A stretch of 64,000 nt of DNA from Dongia_B sp964406155 (GCA_964406155.1 CAYOQR010000022.1:10766-74765), one strand, 5' to 3'; shown: positions 16,541-24,868, counted from the first letter of the stretch. Program-made: numbers and translations. The notes: a model not told the origin generated them from the sequence alone.

Positions 16541-17352
16541 CAGTGAACACCATATCTGATCATGCCATCTCGGACGAGTTTCTGCCCTACGCCAATATGC
16601 TGGCGGATGTCGCGGGTGATATCGCTCGGCGGAACTTCCGAGGCCCGGTGATGCGGGAAACCAAGGCGGACCAATCGCCGGTTACCGACATCGACCGCGC
16701 CATCGAACGTCGCCTGATCGACTTGATCGGCGAGACTTTTCCGACGCATGGCGTTTTCGGCGAGGAATTCCCGCCGGTTCGCGCCGATGCCGATTATGTG
16801 TGGGTGATCGATCCCATCGACGGGACAAAATCCTTCATCAACGGCATTCCCATGTTCGGCGTCCTGATCGCCCTGCTGCATCAAGGCGTGCCATGCCTCG
16901 GCATCATCGACCATCCGATCGTCGGCGACCGCTGGGTGGGCGCTCGCGGTCATCCGACATTGCATAACGGCAAGGCCGTGACCGTGCGTGCCTGCGCCAG
17001 TGTAAGCGAGGCCAGCGTGCAGACCAGCTCGCCCGAATATTTTCGCGGCCGGGACCAGGAGGCCTTGGAGCGCATGGTCGACGACAGTCGGGAAATGCTC
17101 TATGGCACCGAATGCATGTCCTATGGATTGTTGGCCAGCGGCTTCGCCGATATCGTGATCCAGGCCGGCATGGACCCCTTCGACTATCTCGCCGCCGTGC
17201 CCGTCGTCGAAGGCGCCGGCGGGCGGATCACCGATTGGCAGGGGAACCCTTTGAGCCTGCAGTCCGGCGACAAGGTTCTGGCCTGCGGCGACCCGGCCTT
17301 GCACGCGACATTGCTGAAGACCGTACACGGCTATCAATCGACGGCGATGTGA
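16537..17352 (+). CDS. Inositol-monophosphatase-family phosphatase (HisN/SuhB-like)
   Basis: 271 residues, usual length. The metal-binding motifs are present: GEEFP, DPIDGTKSF and MDPFDYLAAVPVVEGAGG. Family members remove phosphate from inositol phosphate, histidinol phosphate, PAP or related small molecules; residues alone do not settle which. The start codon overlaps the permease stop by 4 bp, so it is the last gene of the phnSTU-type operon. It may act on a phosphorylated product of phosphonate uptake, or only be co-transcribed. Confidence 0.88.
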   Translation: MTVNTISDHAISDEFLPYANMLADVAGDIARRNFRGPVMRETKADQSPVTDIDRAIERRLIDLIGETFPTHGVFGEEFPPVRADADYVWVIDPIDGTKSFINGIPMFGVLIALLHQGVPCLGIIDHPIVGDRWVGARGHPTLHNGKAVTVRACASVSEASVQTSSPEYFRGRDQEALERMVDDSREMLYGTECMSYGLLASGFADIVIQAGMDPFDYLAAVPVVEGAGGRITDWQGNPLSLQSGDKVLACGDPALHATLLKTVHGYQSTAM

Positions 17353-17409
17353 TCGGCGATGCCAGTATCGCATGAGCGATGAGGCGGGGGCCGGATCATC
17401 GGATCCGTT

Positions 17410-17700
17410 CCTATTGGATTGCCCTCTCCCCGCCCTTCCGCAGGGCTGTCCGGTTAAAATGGGGAGCGACTTGAGGAAGGGCTCGCTCGAGTATTAGACG
17501 TCTTTGACTGCAAGAGAGACTTCAAACGTGGCCATCTCGTGTGATGCCGCCACTCCCTCCCCTCCAACCCTCTCTCCGCAAGCGGGGCGAGGGAGCTCAA
17601 GGGCTGATACTACTCGATCAATTCTCGTGAGAGGCGATGGAATCTCCCTCGCCCCACGAAAGTGGGGAGAAGGTGGGCGGCAATGCCGGACGAGGTCGTT
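17410..17700. repeat. Composite family B repeat block, right of the phosphonate operon
   Basis: Contains an inverted copy of the module at 10798-10922 (about 17436-17560: GGGCTGTCCGGTTAAAATGG, GACGTCTTTGACTGCAAGAG), then family B palindromes at about 17553-17594 and 17642-17673 separated by a spacer with CTGATACTACTCGATCAATT and GAGGCGATGGAA. No coding potential is seen in 17353-17774. Confidence 0.75.
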
Positions 17701-17730
17701 GAAACCAGCCCCTCTTCCGCGATAGTCAAG

Positions 17731-17766
17731 CTTACAGGTTGAGGCAACCCTGCCTCAACCTGTAAG
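17731..17766. terminator. Strong hairpin, probable terminator of the minus-strand gene
   Basis: A perfect 16-bp stem (CTTACAGGTTGAGGCA at 17731-17746, its complement at 17751-17766) with a 4-nt loop ends 8 bp from the stop codon of the binding-protein gene. No T-tract is present, so termination could be Rho-assisted or the hairpin could protect the transcript end. Confidence 0.65.
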
Positions 17767-17774
17767 CATCACCC

Positions 17775-18608
17775 TCACTTCCCGTAGATGTCGAAGTCGA
17801 AATACTTGTCGTTGATCGTCTTGTAGCTGCCATCGGCACGCATGGCGAGGATGGCCTTGTTGATCGTCTCCTTCAGCGCATCATTGCCCTTGCGCAGCGC
17901 GATCCCCTCGCCTTTCGACCCCATCGCCTCTTCCGTATAGATCTTGCCGACCCGCTCGAAGCCATCGTCGCCCGTGACGTCGCTGCCGGATTTCATCAGC
18001 CCGGCGCTCAGCAGCACGTAGTCGTCGAAGCGGCCATCCAGGCGGTGGCTTTGGATGTCGAGATCGGCGCTCTGCGGGTTGTCATAGACGACGATCTCCG
18101 CCTTCGGCCATTTCGCGCGGACCCAGGCCTCATAGGCCGTGGAGCGCTGGACACCGATCTTCTTACCGGTCAGGCTGTCCGTGTCGGGATAGCCGTCGGC
18201 TCCCACCTTGATATGCGACGACTTCCAGGCGACCAGGGCCGTCGGCGCCTGGTAATAGGGGATCGTGAAGTCGATCTTCTCCTCCCGCTCCGGCAGGATA
18301 CCCATGGAGGAAATGATGACGTCGTATTTCCGGGCGAGCAGGCCGGGAATCATGCCGTCCCAATCCTGCTTCACGAAGCGGCATTCGGCTTCGATCTTGT
18401 GACAGATCTCCTTGGCCATATCCATGTCGAAACCTTGCAGCGATCCGTCGGGACCGACCTCGTTATACGGCGGATAGGCGCCTTCGATGGCAACGGTCAG
18501 CTTCGTCTGGTCCGCGAATGAGGGCGAGACGTTCATCGCGGCCAGCGCGGCGGCAAGGCCAGCGGCAAACCCCCATGACTTAAGACGATGTGACTTGAGA
18601 CGGCTCAT
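17775..18608 (-). CDS. Polar amino-acid ABC transporter substrate-binding protein
   Basis: 277 residues, SBP_bac_3 type (lysine/arginine/ornithine/opine-binding class). A signal peptide is visible (MSRLKSHRLKSWGFAAG then LAAALAAMNVSPSFA), followed by LTVAIEGAYPPYNEVGPDGS, GFDMDMAKEICHKI, DVIISSMGILPEREEKIDFT and KKIGVQRST. The start at 18608 is chosen because GGAGGACAA precedes it; an in-frame extension to 18707 lacks a ribosome-binding site. No permease or ATPase gene adjoins it, so it is an orphan receptor. Divergent from the TetR gene across an operator-like region. Confidence 0.9.
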   Translation of the reverse strand: MSRLKSHRLKSWGFAAGLAAALAAMNVSPSFADQTKLTVAIEGAYPPYNEVGPDGSLQGFDMDMAKEICHKIEAECRFVKQDWDGMIPGLLARKYDVIISSMGILPEREEKIDFTIPYYQAPTALVAWKSSHIKVGADGYPDTDSLTGKKIGVQRSTAYEAWVRAKWPKAEIVVYDNPQSADLDIQSHRLDGRFDDYVLLSAGLMKSGSDVTGDDGFERVGKIYTEEAMGSKGEGIALRKGNDALKETINKAILAMRADGSYKTINDKYFDFDIYGK

Positions 18609-18789
18609 TTGTCCTCCGATATCTCTCAGAAAATTGTCGCGTTGCCGGCGCGGCACGCCGGGCCGATGGCCGCACATGCTTCGCCGTAGATAAATTTCTT
18701 GTCGCAAATCCCCCCGGATCTCTTTGCCCCGCGGATCCTATCCCCGCCTCACCTTTCCCCTCATGAGGCATCCACCTTGTTGCTCGCCA

Positions 18790-18812
18790 TTAGTAACTGA
18801 CAATTTAGTAAC
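18790..18812. promoter_or_regulatory. Direct repeat of TTAGTAAC half-sites
   Basis: TTAGTAAC at 18790-18797 and again at 18805-18812, a spacing of 15 bp, in the divergent promoter region. The half-site matches the arms of the palindrome at 18908-18927, pointing to multiple binding sites for one regulator, most simply the TetR-type protein encoded beside it. Confidence 0.5.
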
Positions 18813-18907
18813 GCTGTCAACAATCCATCGTGTTACATTTTCACGCGCGATGAATCCGGATATATTTCTTATATCGTTGCATGATCTTGCATAAATCGCT
18901 GTTTTCA

Positions 18908-18927
18908 TACTAAACATATATTTAGTA
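18908..18927. promoter_or_regulatory. Palindromic operator TACTAAA-N6-TTTAGTA
   Basis: A perfect 7-bp inverted repeat with a 6-bp AT-rich centre (CATATA), 60 bp before the TetR start codon and in the most AT-rich part of the intergenic region. Size and symmetry suit a TetR dimer, implying autoregulation and control of the divergent binding-protein gene. Confidence 0.6.
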
Positions 18928-18986
18928 ATTCAACCTACCCTCAGGAAGCGGCGAACCGAAGCCGCCATGATCGAAGGGCGTTCCGC

Positions 18987-19760
18987 ATGGCGGCACAGAG
19001 ACCCCGGACGAAACAGAAACCTCGACGAAAATCTCCGGCAAAAACGAAGCCGGCACAACGAGGCGGCAGGAAAACCGGCATCGCCTCGGAGCCCGGCGCT
19101 GCGACCGGCGGCAAGACGGGAGTCAAGGTCACGGCGAAAACCCGCAGCCGCAAGAACCCGCTCGACCGCAAGCAGGAGCTGATCCAGGCGACCATCGATG
19201 TCCTCGCCGCCAAGGGCTATGCCGCCTTCACCCTGGCCGAGGTCGCGGCAATAGCCGGCGTCTCCACGGCCCTCATCATCGTCCATTTCAAGAGCAAGGA
19301 GCGCCTGCTCCTCGACGTGCTGCGGACCATGGGGCAGGATTATTTCGGCGCGCTCCATGCCAGCCAGATCGGCAAGGGCGAGCGCCCGGTGGATCTGCTC
19401 TGGCATCTGGTCCAGGCCGAATTCGACATGAGCTTCTTCACCCCGCGTTATCTTGCCGCCTGGAAGACCTTCTGGGCCGAGACCAACGGCCGCAAGCAGC
19501 ATGCCCAAATCTTCGGCGCCCAAAGCCGCCATTTCCTCAACCTGACCACGGATCTGTGCCGGCGCATCATCGCGGATGGCGGCTATGAGGACCATGATCC
19601 CCAGATCGTCGCCCGGCTGATCGATTCCTCCCTGAGCGGCCTGTGGAACGACCTCACGGTGACGGGCACCCCGGTCACGGTCCAGGAAGCCCGCCGCATC
19701 GCCACGGGCCAGCTCGCCTTGTTCTTCCCCCGGCATTTCACAAGCCAGGGCCCCCGCTGA
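18987..19760 (+). CDS. TetR/AcrR-family regulator (BetI-like)
   Basis: 257 residues. The first 55 are an unusually basic Lys/Arg/Pro-rich extension (TKQKPRRKSPAKTKPAQRGG) with no fold expected. The TetR DNA-binding domain follows: RKQELIQATIDVLAAKGYAA, FTLAEVAAIAGVSTALIIVH, FKSKERLLLDVL. The C-terminal domain with FFTPRYLAAWKTFWAE resembles BetI-type repressors, which respond to choline or related compounds; specificity here is inference. The start could lie further in, close to the HTH, since the extension resembles the lysine-rich protein encoded nearby in style only. Confidence 0.85.
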   Translation: MAAQRPRTKQKPRRKSPAKTKPAQRGGRKTGIASEPGAATGGKTGVKVTAKTRSRKNPLDRKQELIQATIDVLAAKGYAAFTLAEVAAIAGVSTALIIVHFKSKERLLLDVLRTMGQDYFGALHASQIGKGERPVDLLWHLVQAEFDMSFFTPRYLAAWKTFWAETNGRKQHAQIFGAQSRHFLNLTTDLCRRIIADGGYEDHDPQIVARLIDSSLSGLWNDLTVTGTPVTVQEARRIATGQLALFFPRHFTSQGPR

Positions 19761-19850
19761 TGCCGATGGCGCCGCGCTCCTCCCTGTCACCGGAGCGCCC
19801 CCACACCCCTGGGCACTGGCGCAGGGAAAGCGCATCAGAAAGGACTCATG

Positions 19851-19879
19851 AAAAAAGGGCCCGACCGATGGCCGGGCCC
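19851..19879 (-). terminator. Intrinsic terminator of the histone-like gene
   Basis: On the minus strand GGGCCCGGCC, loop ATC, GGTCGGGCCC is followed by six T. It ends transcription of the gene at 19949-20371; the stem could also serve the convergent tetR gene. Confidence 0.85.
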
Positions 19880-19948
19880 CTCTCTCCTCTAAAGCCCCTG
19901 GCGCTCAGCGTAAAAGCCGTTGGCGCCTCAGGCAAAAACCACTGGCGC

Positions 19949-20371
19949 TCAGCGCGTCTTGCGCTTCGCCGCCTTCTTCGCAGTTTTCTTCTTGGCCGCT
20001 TTCTTGGCCGTCTTCTTCACTGCCTTCTTGGCGGCTTTCTTCGCGGTTTTCTTTTTGGCGGCGGGGCGCTTCGCAGCCTTCTTCGCCGCTTTCTTGGCTG
20101 ATTTCTTCTTGGCCGCGGGCTTCTTCGCTGCCTTCTTCGCTGCCTTCTTGGCGGCTTTCTTCGCGGCCGGCTTCTTGGCTGCCTTCTTTGCCGATTTCTT
20201 CTTCGCGGCTTTCTTCGACGCCTTCTTGCGGGCCGGCGCCTTGGAGGCCGCCGGAACCGCCGGCATCGGCGTGGCCGGAGCCGCCGCTTCGGCCGCCGGC
20301 GCAGCCGACATGGCGGCCGGTGCCGCAACCGGAGTCGTGGTGTCGTTCGGATTGTCAGGTGCTGAAGTCAT
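19949..20371 (-). CDS. Histone H1-like Lys/Ala repeat protein
   Basis: 140 residues. Residues 1-45 are Ala/Pro-rich and uncharged to acidic; from about 46 to the end the chain is almost entirely Lys and Ala in KKAAKK, KPAAKK and KKSAKK units, ending KRKTR. This is the composition of eukaryotic H1 tails and of bacterial H1-like or AlgP-like proteins that bind DNA without sequence preference. The start at 20371 follows GAGAAGGGGA; an upstream ATG at 20416 has no such site. The repetitive gene is expected to vary in length between strains. A DNA-compaction role is inferred from composition only. Confidence 0.8.
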   Translation of the reverse strand: MTSAPDNPNDTTTPVAAPAAMSAAPAAEAAAPATPMPAVPAASKAPARKKASKKAAKKKSAKKAAKKPAAKKAAKKAAKKAAKKPAAKKKSAKKAAKKAAKRPAAKKKTAKKAAKKAVKKTAKKAAKKKTAKKAAKRKTR

Positions 20372-20416
20372 GATTCCCCTTCTCCCAGGAAAGTCTGAAG
20401 CAGTGGTTTGATTCAC

Positions 20417-20903
20417 TTGGCGCCGGGCTTGGGCCGGCGTCCATCTGCCGTCATGCCGATCGGAAGCCTCGCTTCCATCATCCGCTTACCGCAGTGATTG
20501 CCGGCAGGTCTCTGTCCCGTCTTGGGACAGTTCAGAGTCCCTATCCCATCCAGGCTCTCCCACAGCGGACGGAACGGTGCCCTGCGACTCTGCCGCGCAT
20601 CGGCCGAAGGCATTCTGCCATATTCCGTGCAACTTGTCGCAGCGAGTTATTGGCGGCGCCTCATCCCGTCCAACACCGCCCGAGAGCCGTCCCGCCGCCT
20701 GCCTGTTTTCGGGTGCCCGCTTTCGGGTGCCCGGCCTCATCCAAGCGGCCGCGATTGGCAGGTAAAAGCCCGGCGATCTGCCCGCCGCCTAGCCGCTTGC
20801 GCGGCATGCATGGCCCTTCGGCTTGCCTCGCTGGCGAGGCTGGGTTAGCAAGAAGCATCCACGCGTCCAGCCCCTCTCGTCCAACCAAGGAAAGCAGACA
20901 GTC
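20417..20903. other. Intergenic region, no gene seen
   Basis: This gap has no credible coding frame. It contains a palindrome CTGTCCC-N5-GGGACAG at 20512-20530, which could be an operator or a small hairpin, and a ribosome-binding site AAGGAAAG just before the ThDP-enzyme gene. Nothing else is recognised. Confidence 0.4.
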
Positions 20904-22607
20904 ATGAGCACCAGCGGCACTCCCCGGCCCAATAACCTGCGTACCGGCGGCCAGGTCCTGATCGACCAACTGGCGATCCATGGTGTGGACATGGCCTTCT
21001 GCGTGCCGGGCGAGAGCTATCTGGCGGCCCTCGACGCCTTCTACGACAAGCGCGACCAGATCCAGCTCGTGGTCTGCCGCCAGGAAGGCGGCGCCGCCTA
21101 TATGGCCGAGGCCTATGGCAAGCTGACCGGCAAGCCCGGCATCTGCTTCGTCACCCGCGGCCCCGGCGCCACCAATGCCTCGGTCGGCGTGCATACGGCC
21201 TTCCAGGATTCGACGCCCATGATCCTCTTCATCGGCCAGGTCGCCCGCGACCAGGCCGAGCGCGAGGCCTTCCAGGAGATCGACTTCCGCCGCATGTACG
21301 GCCAGATGGCGAAATGGGTGGCGCAGATCGAGGATGCGTCGCGCATCCCCGAATATGTCAGCCAGGCCTTCCATCGTGCCGTCAACGGCCGCCCCGGCCC
21401 CGTGGTCCTGGCTTTGCCCGAAGACATGCTGACCGACCAGGTGGCGACCATCGATGCCGGCCCCTATCGCATCTCGCGCGGCGCCCCCAGTGCCGAGCAG
21501 ATGAGCGATCTGCGCGAGCGTCTCGCCAAGGCCAAGCGGCCGCTGATGATCATCGGCGGCGGCGGCTGGGATCAGGCGGCGGTGCAGGATATCCGCGCCT
21601 TCGCCGAGGTCGCCAACCTGCCGGTCGGCTGCTCCTTCCGCTGCCAGGATCTCTACGACAACACCCTACCGAATTATGTCGGCGATGTCGGCATCGGCAT
21701 CAATCCGAAGCTCGCCGAGCGGGTGAAGACCACCGACCTCCTGCTGGTGGTCGGCCCGCGCCTCGGCGAGATGACGACCTCCGGCTATACGCTGCTGGAC
21801 ATCCCCATGCCGCATCAGCCGCTGGTCCATGTCCATGCCGATCCGGAGGAACTGGGCCGGGTCTACCAGGCCGCCTTGCCGATCAACAGCGGCATGCAGG
21901 CCTTCGCCCATATGGCGAAGCAGATGGGCCCGATCGACCACAAGGCCTGGGACGACTGGACCGCCAGCGCCCGCGCCGATTATCTCGAGAACATGAAGCA
22001 TGTCGCGGTGCCGGGCGCGGTGCAGATGGGCGATATCATGGAATGGCTGCGCGGCCATCTGCCCGCCGATACCATCATCACCAACGGCGCCGGCAATTAC
22101 GCCACCTGGGCGCATCGCTTCTACCAGTATCGCACCTTCCGCAGCCAGCTCGCCCCGACCAACGGCTCGATGGGCTATGGCGTGCCGGCCGCCGTCGCCG
22201 CGAAGCTGGCCGCGCCGAAGCGCACCGTCGTTTCCTTCAACGGCGACGGCTGCTTCATGATGAACGGCCAGGAGCTGGCGACCGCCGTGCAATACGGGGC
22301 CGACGTCATCTTCCTCGTCATTAATAACGGCATGTACGGCACCATCCGCATGCATCAGGAAAAGACCTATCCGGCCCGCATCTCCGGCACCGAACTGCAC
22401 AATCCGGATTTCGCCGCCCTCGCCCGCGCCTATGGTGCCCATGGCGAGACGGTGGAAAAGACCGAGGATTTCGCCGCCGCCTTCCAGCGCGCCCAAGCCG
22501 CCGGCAAGCCGGCCTTGATCGAAGTCCGCATCGACCCCAACGCCATCACCCCGCGCGTGACGCTCATGCAGATGCGCGAAGCGGCATTGAAGGCGCAGGG
22601 GAAGTGA
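20904..22607 (+). CDS. Thiamine-diphosphate-dependent enzyme (acetolactate synthase-like)
   Basis: 567 residues with the three-domain layout of the family. N-terminal Pyr domain: FCVPGESYLAALDAFYD and the catalytic Glu in CRQEGGAAYMAEAYGK. Central domain: PLMIIGGGGW. C-terminal PP domain with the ThDP motif GDGCFMMNGQELATAVQYG...NNGMYG. It should decarboxylate a 2-keto acid and transfer or release the acyl carbon. No ilvN-like regulatory subunit follows, and length and context argue against the biosynthetic IlvB; oxalyl-CoA, sulfoacetaldehyde or benzoylformate-type relatives remain possible. Start ATG at 20904 follows AAGGAAAG. Confidence 0.9.
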   Translation: MSTSGTPRPNNLRTGGQVLIDQLAIHGVDMAFCVPGESYLAALDAFYDKRDQIQLVVCRQEGGAAYMAEAYGKLTGKPGICFVTRGPGATNASVGVHTAFQDSTPMILFIGQVARDQAEREAFQEIDFRRMYGQMAKWVAQIEDASRIPEYVSQAFHRAVNGRPGPVVLALPEDMLTDQVATIDAGPYRISRGAPSAEQMSDLRERLAKAKRPLMIIGGGGWDQAAVQDIRAFAEVANLPVGCSFRCQDLYDNTLPNYVGDVGIGINPKLAERVKTTDLLLVVGPRLGEMTTSGYTLLDIPMPHQPLVHVHADPEELGRVYQAALPINSGMQAFAHMAKQMGPIDHKAWDDWTASARADYLENMKHVAVPGAVQMGDIMEWLRGHLPADTIITNGAGNYATWAHRFYQYRTFRSQLAPTNGSMGYGVPAAVAAKLAAPKRTVVSFNGDGCFMMNGQELATAVQYGADVIFLVINNGMYGTIRMHQEKTYPARISGTELHNPDFAALARAYGAHGETVEKTEDFAAAFQRAQAAGKPALIEVRIDPNAITPRVTLMQMREAALKAQGK

Positions 22608-22647
22608 ACGGGACTTTCCGTTGATCGGTCGCCCTGCATCCACTGAC

Positions 22648-22729
22648 GCCCCCTCACCCCAACCCTCGCCCCGCCTCCGACGAATGTCGGCCTCCGCCGA
22701 CGGGCGGGGAGAGGGTCGGGGTGAGGGGC
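22648..22729. repeat. Family B palindrome, near-perfect copy
   Basis: GCCCCCTCACCCCAACCCTC... and its near-exact complement ...GAGGGTCGGGGTGAGGGGC form a stem of about 28 bp around a smaller inner palindrome (GACGAATGTCGG, CCGCCGACGG). It fills the gap between the ThDP enzyme and DUF1491 genes. Confidence 0.8.
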
Positions 22730-22769
22730 ATGCCGCCGCAAAATGCGCCCGAGTTCGCGGAGCTACGCC

Positions 22770-23108
22770 ATGACCGACGCCCGCATGCCCAGCGATATCC
22801 TGGTGATGGCAACGGTGCGGCGCTGCAACGGCCAAGGCCTGTTCGCCACGGTGATGCATCGCGGCGACGATTGGGGCGGCGCCATCATCGTGAAGATCAA
22901 CCTGCTGGACGGTACCAGCAAGGTCCTGACCCAGTCGCGCGATCTCGACGGCAATATCGCCTGGCTGGCGGCGCAGCAGGGCCAGGCGATGAGCGAGGCG
23001 GATGCCACCTCCTATATCGACCGCCAGGTCAGCCGCGATCCCGATCTTTGGGTGGTCGAGATCGAGGACCGCGAGGGCCGTAATCCCTTCGACGGCAAGA
23101 TCGTCTGA
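22770..23108 (+). CDS. DUF1491 family protein
   Basis: 112 residues. The pattern VMATVRRCNGQGLFATVMHR, WGGAIIVKINLLDG, ADATSYIDRQVSRDPDLWVV and EIEDREGRNPF is characteristic of DUF1491, a small soluble protein confined largely to Alphaproteobacteria and of unknown function. No signal peptide or membrane segment. An alternative start at 22785 (MPSDILVM) would shorten it by five residues. Confidence 0.85.
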   Translation: MTDARMPSDILVMATVRRCNGQGLFATVMHRGDDWGGAIIVKINLLDGTSKVLTQSRDLDGNIAWLAAQQGQAMSEADATSYIDRQVSRDPDLWVVEIEDREGRNPFDGKIV

Positions 23109-23173
23109 CCGGGTAAGCCCTTACTAAGGTGACCCGTTACCCCGTGCGCCGGTACTCCCTATCCCGGAATCGA

Positions 23174-23203
23174 AAGGCCGGCGCTGGGGGAAGCGCCGGC
23201 CTT
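23174..23203. terminator. Bidirectional hairpin terminator
   Basis: A perfect 12-bp stem AAGGCCGGCGCT / AGCGCCGGCCTT with a 6-nt loop separates the convergent DUF1491 and nitroreductase genes. T-tracts are weak on both sides. Confidence 0.7.
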
Positions 23204-23235
23204 GAGAGAGATCGGGCTGAGCGTCGGGGGAAGCT

Positions 23236-23853
23236 TCAGACGATCTTGGCGATCTCGCCGAACTCGAAACGCGGCGAGCGGGGGAACAGGTTCTTCTGGC
23301 TGCCATAGCCGATATTCACCAGGAAGTTCGACTTCACCTTGGTGCCGGCGAAGAAGGTTTCGTCGACCAGGGCATTGTTGAAGCCGGACATCGGGCCGGT
23401 ATCGAGGCCGACGGCCCGCAGGGCCAGGATCAGATAGGCACCCTGCAGTGTGCCGTTGCGGAAGGCCGTCAATTCGGCGAAGGCCTCGTTGCCGACGAAC
23501 CAGGAGCGCGCATCGGCATGCGGGAAGAGCTTCGGCAGGGACTCATAGAATTCCAGGTCATGACCGATGATGGCGGTAACCGGCGCCGCCATGGTCTTTT
23601 CGACATTGCCTTCCATCAAAGCCGGCTTCAGCTTCGCCTTGGCTTCGGCGCTGCGCACGAAGACGATCCGCGCCGGCGAGGCATTGGCGCTGGTCGGCGC
23701 CATCTTGGCAAGATTGACGGCCTCAACCAGCAGCTCGTCGCTGACCGGGCGGTCCTGCCAGGCATTGAAGGTACGGGCTTCCCGGAACAACTGGTCCAGG
23801 GCGGCGGCATCCAGGGGGTCGTGGCTGCGCGACAGGGTCACAGGAGCGTTCAT
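23236..23853 (-). CDS. rutE: RutE/HadB-like nitroreductase family protein
   Basis: 205 residues. DQLFREARTFNAWQDRPVSD, MAPTSANASPARIVFVRS, NVEKTMAAPVTAIIGHDLEFYE, ADARSWF and GLDTGPMSGF follow the RutE subgroup closely along the whole length. RutE is a flavin enzyme that reduces malonic semialdehyde to 3-hydroxypropionate in pyrimidine nitrogen release; related enzymes detoxify enals. Other rut genes are absent here, so a general aldehyde or quinone reductase role is equally possible. The start at 23853 follows GAGAAGG. It is divergent from a LysR regulator with a palindrome in between. Confidence 0.85.
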   Translation of the reverse strand: MNAPVTLSRSHDPLDAAALDQLFREARTFNAWQDRPVSDELLVEAVNLAKMAPTSANASPARIVFVRSAEAKAKLKPALMEGNVEKTMAAPVTAIIGHDLEFYESLPKLFPHADARSWFVGNEAFAELTAFRNGTLQGAYLILALRAVGLDTGPMSGFNNALVDETFFAGTKVKSNFLVNIGYGSQKNLFPRSPRFEFGEIAKIV

Positions 23854-23931
23854 GGCGAGGGCCTTCTCAGGGTTGTGTTTCGCTGCCTTTCGATATGAAG
23901 CATCCGATCCATCAGGACAATCGGCCAAAAT

Positions 23932-23970
23932 ATGATACAATCCATCATATTAACTAATGGATTGTATCAT
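23932..23970. promoter_or_regulatory. Perfect 14-bp inverted repeat between rutE-like and lysR genes
   Basis: ATGATACAATCCAT (23932-23945) and ATGGATTGTATCAT (23957-23970) are exact complements separated by 11 AT-rich bases. It is the expected operator for the LysR protein encoded to the right. The right arm covers a possible ATG at 23957 and ends one base before the internal ATG is complete at 23971, so repressor binding would block the lysR start region directly. Confidence 0.75.
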
Positions 23971-24868
23971 GCTCGACCGTTTGACCCTGGATCAACTGCG
24001 GATCCTGATCGCCGTCTCGGAAACCGGCAGCTTTTCCGCCGCCGCCCGGCGCCTCGGCCGGGTGCAATCGGCGATCAGCCAGTCGGTGCAGAGCCTGGAG
24101 GCAACCCTGGGCGTCGCCTTGTTCGAGCGCGAGGGCAAGATCCCCAGCCTGACCGAGGCCGGCCGGGTCATCCTGAACGATGCCCGCAGCCTGGTCCGCG
24201 GCGCCGACCTGCTGCGCGCCCATGCCGAAAGCATCGCCAACGATATCGAACCGGAATTGACCCTGGCCGTCGATCCGATCTTCCCGACCGACGTGCTGAT
24301 GAACAGCCTGCGAGCGCTCGACCGGGAGTTTCCGCATCTCCCAGTGCTGCTCTTCACCGAGGGTCTTGGTGGCCCCGAACAGCGGCTGCGCGATGGCGTG
24401 GTGCGACTGGCGATCTATTCATTCCTGATTACCGGCGCCACCGACCTGCATGCCGAGGAATTGACCAGCATTCCCTTCGTGCCGGTGGTCGCGTCGGGGC
24501 ATCCCCTGGCCAAGCGGTCGATGCCGATCAGCCGCGCCGAGCTCGCCGACGACACGCAGCTTGTCCTGACCGATTCCACACCCCTCACCCAGTCCCTGCG
24601 CGGCAACCTGATCAGCCGCCGGCTTTGGCGCTTCGCCGATATCCAGACACGACTGGATTATCTCCTGGGCGGCTTCGGCTGGTGCAACATGCCGCTGCAT
24701 ATGGTGGAGACGCATCTCGACAGCGGCCGGCTGGTCAAGCTGCGCATCAGCGAGGATACCAGCTTCCTCGCCCATCTCTTCACCGTCCATGACCGCGCAA
24801 GGCCGCCCGGCCGCGCCGGACGCTGGCTGATGCAGGACCTGAAGCGCCGGCTGGCAGAGCGAGGTTGA
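23969..24868 (+). CDS. LysR-family regulator, probably of the divergent nitroreductase gene
   Basis: 299 residues. HTH: LDQLRILIAVSETGSFSAAA, RRLGRVQSAISQSVQSLEA, then a periplasmic-binding-like effector domain (ELTLAVDPIFPTDVLM, VASGHPLAKRSMP). The usual LysR opening is Leu-rich just after Met, so the ATG at 23969 (MLDRLTLDQL) is preferred to the one at 23957, which lies inside the operator palindrome. It likely controls itself and the rutE-like gene in response to an aldehyde or electrophile; the inducer is inferred only. Confidence 0.9.
   Translation: MLDRLTLDQLRILIAVSETGSFSAAARRLGRVQSAISQSVQSLEATLGVALFEREGKIPSLTEAGRVILNDARSLVRGADLLRAHAESIANDIEPELTLAVDPIFPTDVLMNSLRALDREFPHLPVLLFTEGLGGPEQRLRDGVVRLAIYSFLITGATDLHAEELTSIPFVPVVASGHPLAKRSMPISRAELADDTQLVLTDSTPLTQSLRGNLISRRLWRFADIQTRLDYLLGGFGWCNMPLHMVETHLDSGRLVKLRISEDTSFLAHLFTVHDRARPPGRAGRWLMQDLKRRLAERG

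Noticed and set aside
19949..20416. Plus-strand Phe/Ala-rich open frame opposite the histone-like gene
   Set aside because: It is the complement of the Lys/Ala repeats. The minus frame has a ribosome-binding site and an intrinsic terminator.
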